Positions 58,661 to 64,000 of a stretch of DNA of 64,000 bases are shown here, piece by piece; positions within the stretch are counted from its first letter, which is position 1, and each line of letters begins with the position of its first letter. Position numbers and translations under genes: made by a program. This stretch comes from Hemerocallis citrina (taxonomy: Eukaryota; Streptophyta; Magnoliopsida; Asparagales; Asphodelaceae). The stretch lies in contig CM030359.1 in the NCBI GenBank assembly GCA_017893485.1, forward strand, positions 29,640,430 to 29,704,429. Reading direction: 5' to 3'. Below the pieces are notes generated by a model that saw only the letters and a program-made list of their open reading frames with translations, searched no databases and was not told the origin of the DNA.

Positions 58661-60959
58661 ATATAAATAACTGCATTAAGGACTAAGTGCACCGCACGAA
58701 ACGAAATCTATAAGATAGTCCCTTGTAGTTCTGTTTGTGATCAAGTTTTTGATTGTTTAAGTATTTGAGAATTGCTATACTGTTTCGGCATAGAAAGGAT
58801 AGCCGTGTATAATATTTCGTCGGTTGTAAGCAACTGAAGCGCCCACAGTTTCTATGCAGGATAAAGTGATTAACAAGACTAAAAGAATGCATGCTGATTA
58901 AAGATTGATCCAAGTGTTGTACATTTCAATTCATGTAAATTGTTGTAAATTGTTTCCGCTGTAAATATGTAATGTAAATGTAAACTCTGAAGTAACAAAA
59001 AGTTTTTATTTCCGTGTAAAATTGTACGAAAGAAGTATAAAGATCCTATGGAACTTCGAATTCAGTCTGTTTTGGAATTCGAGGTGTTACACCCCTAGCC
59101 GACCTCGACCTCCACCTATCCCCGACCCTAGCTCCGTCTTCAACCTCCCAACTCCTGCACCCATCTCCACCTCATCTGCCACCCGTTGCACCCTCAACCC
59201 GAGCGCCATCTTTCTACCGCTCTCCCCGAGTTTGCCATCGCCTTGTCCCCGTGCTCTCTCGTGTGAGCTTGTGTTCATTGTTGGTTTCTTGTTCATTTGA
59301 TTCTTGGAGCACGTGCATCTCGTGCACGTGGAGTTTTGGTTATTCCATCGTTCGTTCTTGGCTCGTGATTGTTCGATCGTGCTTGTGCCTCGGGAATCTA
59401 TTCCCATTATTCTTGTTTGTTGGATCGTCGTTTTCGTCATCTCACAGGCAAGTAACTTGTACTCAAATTCCTTTGTATGATACAAGTCAAAAATACCGCT
59501 TATAGTGTAGTTGGGTTCTAGAGACAACTCGTGTGTGTGTTATGTTTGATGGGTTTTGTCTCTATTGTGCTATTTTACCATAGTTGCCTTACGACACAAA
59601 TTTGACATGAACAACTTAGGTCTTGCCCGTCTTGATGTGATTATATTGTGAAACAATTATGAGAACTCGTGTGCTTGTGAGATCCATGTGATATACTGGT
59701 TGTGAATATGTTATATACCCTATTTTATGTTGTTTGGACACTTAGTAGACTCTAATTCATGTCTATTTATGTTTCGATCAAGTTTCGTTGGATCTATGTT
59801 GATTTTGGTTTTTGAGAAAATTCTGTGTTTTGTCGATGATCTGTCTTGATCAGTAATTTAGACCATATTATGTTCAAAATCTTAAGTTCAGTATAAAACA
59901 TGATTTGTAGAGGATTTCATCTTCTTTCCAACCCCTTTAACCTTGCTCGATTTCGTTTTCGTATGTGTGAGTTATGACTGTTTTACTACAGAGGTGTATT
60001 TCATTTCCAGATTTTGTTTCTTGGTGATTTTCATGACTAAATTATTTTGATACTTGTTCTAAAAATATTATTTTGATCTGAAATTTTGGTCAGTGTTTAT
60101 AAATCTAATTAGGGATTACCCAGAATTTTGGTGAATTTTATTGATGAGTTTATATGCCGTTTATGCTTGTTTATAAAAGTTACACCTGCTGGATTTTACT
60201 CGCTGTTTCATAAAGAATTGTATTTTCACCCTAATTCCTCTTACTGTATGAAAAATCCTTACAAGACATGAAAGTTAACAAATTTTGTCTATTTCCATCC
60301 CCCTTTGACAAATCTGGATTTCGTTTCATAGTTTGCGAGATATTACAGTTTTCGTACAGCCGTGTTGGGAATTCCAGATTTGCCAAACTATCATTTCTTG
60401 ATGTTTTATGATTTTTGTTGACTAAACTAATTTTACTGGAATATTATGAAACTTTTTATTTTGATACTAGACATATAGGGGATTACCCCAGATTTTTTTG
60501 GATTTATTTGAGGAGTTTTGATGCTGTTTTCCTGACTTTGAATTCGTTTTCCGGATTCCTGGCTAAACATGTTTTCTGTTTTCAAATCAGTTTTGAGTTA
60601 TGATTTCTGAAATACAATATGACTTATATATATTCCCTGGATTCGGTTGGAAGTCTATTTTCTAGATTCTTCGACGGGTCTAGATTTGGAGTTTGGTGGT
60701 AACGGAATTAATTGTTTTACTACTGTACTGTCTTGCTGTCCTGAATTAAGAAGTACCCTATTTTGTTCTGTTATGTGACTGCTTATCATCTGAACATGCT
60801 TATCTGTTATTCTAAATTTGCGGGTCCATATATCATGCTAGATTTACTCTTTTCATGCACATACACATCTGTTTGATAATAATTGTAAAACAACCAAGCT
60901 GGGGTTTATGGGAAAGATCTAGTAGTGGGAAAGCATAGAAATGTGTACTTAGAAGGGGG

Positions 60960-61460
60960 CCCGTGTTTCCCATCTGATTATCTGTTATCTGTTATGAGAT
61001 CATGCATGATTTTGATTTTTTGATTCCTGACTACATACCTCCTTATGAGATGGTGTATTCAGAAGGGGGCCCATGTTCCCCATCTGTTACCCAACTACAT
61101 ACTTCCTACGGGAGGGTATACTTGGAGGGAACTTAGTCCTATCTGTTGCATGATCGTCTGTTATCTGTCTATCTGGATCTGTTATCTGATATCTGTCTGT
61201 CTGAACCCTGAGTACACAGCCCTATATGATCCCCTACGAAATCTAAAGCAAAATTGTTTGGTGTAGCAACCATGTGTTATGTTTTTGGGGCGCATGAAGT
61301 GCTACCAAGATAGTAATCACACAAGACTTATAAGAACATGAAATCTGTATCTGTATCTGTATCTAAATCTGAATCTGAATCTGTTATATGTATCTGGCTA
61401 TCTGTTATCTGATTATCTGATTACCTGTTATCTGTCTGACATTATCACTTGACACCATTA
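60960..61460. repeat. ATCTGT-rich simple-sequence region in solo LTR G
   Basis: CTGTATCTGTATCTG-type and TTATCTGATTATCTG-type runs are concentrated at 61338-61440, with scattered copies upstream. Two short related segments, around AGAAGGGGGCCC, occur at 60951 and 61053. Confidence 0.75.
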
Positions 61461-62084
61461 ATTGACACTATCTGTATATCTGTCTGCATGTTTTTTTGAC
61501 TTTGAAACTTGACACATGTTAGTATACCATGCTAGTTGATTCTGCTATACCATGCTATATCTGTTTCTGCTATTATTTAGATTTGTTTAGTTTTCTGTAT
61601 GTACTTGTATCCTACATTATAAGTGGCCCGTAACTTGCAATTGATAGGTACTTGTTTTCTTTTTCCTTCTCCTGCAATTTACTAATTGCAGATCATGATG
61701 GTCAGCTGCCCGATGGCATTGGAGATATGAGATACTAGTGTTGGATTTCATGCTTTATTTGTTATTATTATTGTTGCTTGAACTTGAGTAAGATTGTACT
61801 TGATTACTTGGATATTTATCTTGTATTTGGGCGATGTGACCCAGGATATTTGACTTGTTCATAATTTGATTATTTAAGATTATTATATTTAGTTTCAAGT
61901 AATTTCTGTTGGTATCTTGTTTCAATTATGCATGCCTAGTTGTATCTTTTGCTTCCGACTCTGATTATCTTGTGAAATGTTGTAAAGATTCTTGAACAGC
62001 TTATGGATGATGAAAACCATTCGCTGGGCTTTTGTCTCGTATCCGTATTCCGTATTCTTTTGGGAAGCGGGGCGTGACAATGAC

Positions 62085-62256
62085 TCCAGCCATCCAAGAG
62101 GGAAAAGGAGAAGAAGACATCAGTGTATAGAACAACACAAATGTAAACCATCTTACATTTAAATCTTTATAAACTAGACTCACACTTCTAATGTCCACCC
62201 TAATGTGTCGTCCTTGTAATTTTGTACTACTTATTGAACTTTGCTCTGATACCACT
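62085..62256 (-). other. Element C interior, 5' leader part with PBS
   Basis: This is the remainder of the C interior after solo LTR G. The plus strand ends GCTCTGATACCA (62243-62254), that is TGGTATCAGAGC on the minus strand, the initiator tRNA-Met PBS, two bases from the LTR. Confidence 0.85.
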
Positions 62257-64000
62257 TGTAACGCCCCGAATACCAAAATACGGTAATTCGTACCTCAACA
62301 GGATCTTTTACTTCAATTCGTACAATTTTACAAGGAAATTAAAACTTTTCTTTTATTACACAATAATGTTTATTACAGAGTTACACAGTGGAATAAAATA
62401 CAACAAGAAATAAAACTCTAATATCAATAGCTTAAATATAATCTTTATCATCAACCGTCTTTAAGTCCTTGCCAAACCAATCAAGCCCTCCACTGAAAAT
62501 CTGTGGGTATGTCAGTTGCTTACAACCGACGTAATGTTATAGACATCGATCCTCTCTATGCTGTATTATAACGAAATCTCTTACTTTAACAATTACAAAC
62601 TTGAATACATATAAAGTGTAACGAATGACTATCATAAACATGTCAGTGTATGATATTACTTAATACCTAATGCAGATGTTATACTACAATGACACTAATG
62701 CATACTTGTTCGGATTCTATGCATCCCATACTACATAGGTCCGAGGGCAAGCACCTACGTACTCTTCATTAAAGGATTTTATCCCTCGCCATGATAACTA
62801 AACAGTAATAAAACAAAGTTTAGACATTCCACGAGTACGAATTTCAGTCCCGGAAATCCACCGCCCGACTATACAGAATCCTCGTCGTGCGAACATCCCA
62901 CAAGTGTCCCTCTAGCCCCGGTATACGCATATACACTGGAGTACAGCCTACTATCCACCCGACTAATCATGATCTCAGAATCCACCACCCGATCAATCAT
63001 AATCTCGAATTTAATTAATGCTCGCCTCCATCACAAGCAACCACAGCCCCGGAATCCACCGCCCGACTAGTCTATAGTCCTGGAGTCCACCGCTCGTCTA
63101 TATAGAGGCCATCCACTCATGTTTGAACAAGTTTAATACATCTTCACTTAGTTCCTAATTCTTAAGTTTGAACATGAAAAATAATACCACCTAGAGCTAG
63201 TTTACCCTCCCGCCGGTCTTAAACCATACACCGAGAACGATAGCCCAAACTGGCCCTTTCTCAAAACTCAATTAATCATTTTCAATACTTACCGGTACCT
63301 GGGTCTCACTAAGCCTCTAGAATTAATATCTTTTCATAGTCAACAACTTGGGATACTCATACCCTTATAATTCATATTCTCAATTTCATATATTCATATT
63401 TTATTCAAATTCTTTCATTCAATCTTATTTATTCATCAATAAGTACAATCTCAAACTATTCATTTTCACAATACATTTTTTATATTCATCAAAACTTTCT
63501 TAATACAAGTTAACTAATATTAAAACATAATCTCTTAAAATTCATTATTGAAAACTCATCTCATCATTTTCCTTTGATTTATTTTAAACCAATTCCTAAC
63601 ATCATTAACCATATATATATATTTCTTGAGTTTAAATCTCATCTAAGCATGAATATAATCTTTATTTTCCCAAAATATAACTTAAAACAACGAGAATATA
63701 TTTTCGATCACCTCGTTTAAGTATCATTTGCAAAACAGTAAATTCAAAATCAGAAACTGCATTTCATGCTATTTGTAAAAATTATAGAAAATCATATAAT
63801 TCACAAAACTTTGCGTTATTTATATCAAAATAAAGTTGTCCAAGTCTAATAAAATTTCTTAGTTATAAGTTTTCTCAAAATACTGTATCTATAACCCTGA
63901 ATTATTCGAAATGTACAGTAGGGTCGAAATACTGAAATACTGCCACTGTATAGTCTTGTAAAATTCATATAAAATTAAATTATTTATGAAAATTTGATTT
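62257..64000 (-). repeat. Element C 5' LTR, cut by the window edge
   Basis: It begins TGTAACGCCCCGAAT. The conserved block lies at 62698-62798. From 63360 it matches 51311 onwards, so by comparison it should end about 1.55 kb beyond the window (full length about 3.3 kb). The first part also resembles the end of B and H. Confidence 0.88.

Larger units (their letters stand above)
55782..59091 (+). mobile_element. Solo LTR H, nested in G (3310 bp)
   Basis: It begins TGTAACACCCTAG and ends TTCGAGGTGTTACA, flanked by CCCCT (55777-55781 and 59092-59096). It is the same family as B (3307 bp, opposite orientation): shared end GATCCT...GAATTCAGT...GGAATTCG, shared conserved block at 58550-58660, donor AAGGTGGGT at 56638-56646, and the tRNA-like pair at 57280-57545. 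Its TATA region is decayed (GTAGAAATACCCCC near 56335). A 111-codon antisense frame at 57287-57622 overlaps the tRNA-like modules and is not taken as a gene. Confidence 0.93.
55193..62079 (+). mobile_element. Solo LTR G, nested in element C, itself split by H
   Basis: Left end TATAACACCTG (first G of TG mutated to A), right end GCGGGGCGTGACA, flanked by ATGAC (55188-55192 and 62080-62084). Without H and its duplication it is about 3.57 kb. A plant-type core promoter is visible: TATATATA at 55646-55653 followed by a CT-rich patch to 55685. A GC-type donor AGGCAAGT lies at 59446-59453. Positions 60960-61460 are rich in ATCTGT repeats. The inter-family conserved block of the other LTRs is not found here. 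Confidence 0.88.
51309..64000 (-). mobile_element. Element C: non-coding LTR element, right end beyond the window
   Basis: In minus orientation: 5' LTR (62257 to beyond 64000), PBS 62243-62254, interior 53505-62256 interrupted by G and H, polypurine tract 53505-53519, 3' LTR 51309-53504 lacking its outer 1.1 kb. After removing G and H the interior is about 1.9 kb with no gag or pol. The LTR copies match from 51311 against 63360. Its interior shares a 27-bp array with E, so the two are related non-autonomous families. Confidence 0.85.

Noticed and set aside
59087..59527. 146-codon minus-strand frame at the right edge of H
   Set aside because: It crosses the H/G boundary, so it arose by insertion, and its translation is low-complexity.
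1..64000. The window as an ordinary plant mitochondrial genome segment
   Set aside because: About 41 kb is nested LTR elements with intact target duplications, and nad5 and atp6 are disabled by changes that RNA editing cannot repair. Mitochondrial uptake of nuclear DNA remains the alternative but explains less.

Overview
This window is best read as plant nuclear DNA carrying a large insert of mitochondrial DNA (a NUMT) that LTR retrotransposons have since broken up. Three tracts look mitochondrial: 1-7135, 18743-31852 and 42336 to about 44814. They hold nad5 exons a and b around a group II intron, an intact-looking native-type trnQ(UUG), an atp6 pseudogene and an atp9-like chimeric ORF. nad5 keeps its exon lengths (230 and 1216 bp), its intron and its unedited C positions, but has two in-frame stops that C-to-U editing cannot remove. 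atp6 has a frameshift. The transfer was therefore from DNA, and the copies are decaying. The organism is a flowering plant; the species cannot be named from this sequence.

About 41 kb is nested Ty3/gypsy-type LTR elements. Nearly all termini follow TGTARYRCCCCG ... CGGGGYRYTACA, and where the PBS is present it is complementary to initiator tRNA-Met. Letters used here: A (7136-18737, minus strand) is complete, has gag but no pol, and has target duplication CTAGT. B (11626-14932) is a solo LTR inside A. E (31853-42335, plus strand) is complete, with 3.7-kb LTRs, a non-coding 3.0-kb interior and duplication GCCCC. D (about 44815-51308, plus) is a truncated relative of A with a gag pseudogene. 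F (48397-51157) is a solo LTR in D, duplication GAGGG. C (about 51309 to beyond the window, minus) is a non-coding element. G (55193-62079) is a solo LTR in C, duplication ATGAC. H (55782-59091) is a solo LTR in G, duplication CCCCT. Removing A and E joins the mitochondrial tracts cleanly.

No element here encodes reverse transcriptase or integrase, so all depended on enzymes supplied from elsewhere. What they do carry is organised non-coding structure: tRNA-like A/B-box modules in B and H, paired GTCGAC palindromes about 20 bp apart in E and F, a 27-bp (9-codon) tandem array shared by E and C, a roughly 147-bp dimeric tandem repeat and a second polypurine tract after gag in A and D, and a block shared by otherwise different LTRs about 0.5 kb from their 3' ends. 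These are the points most worth following up.
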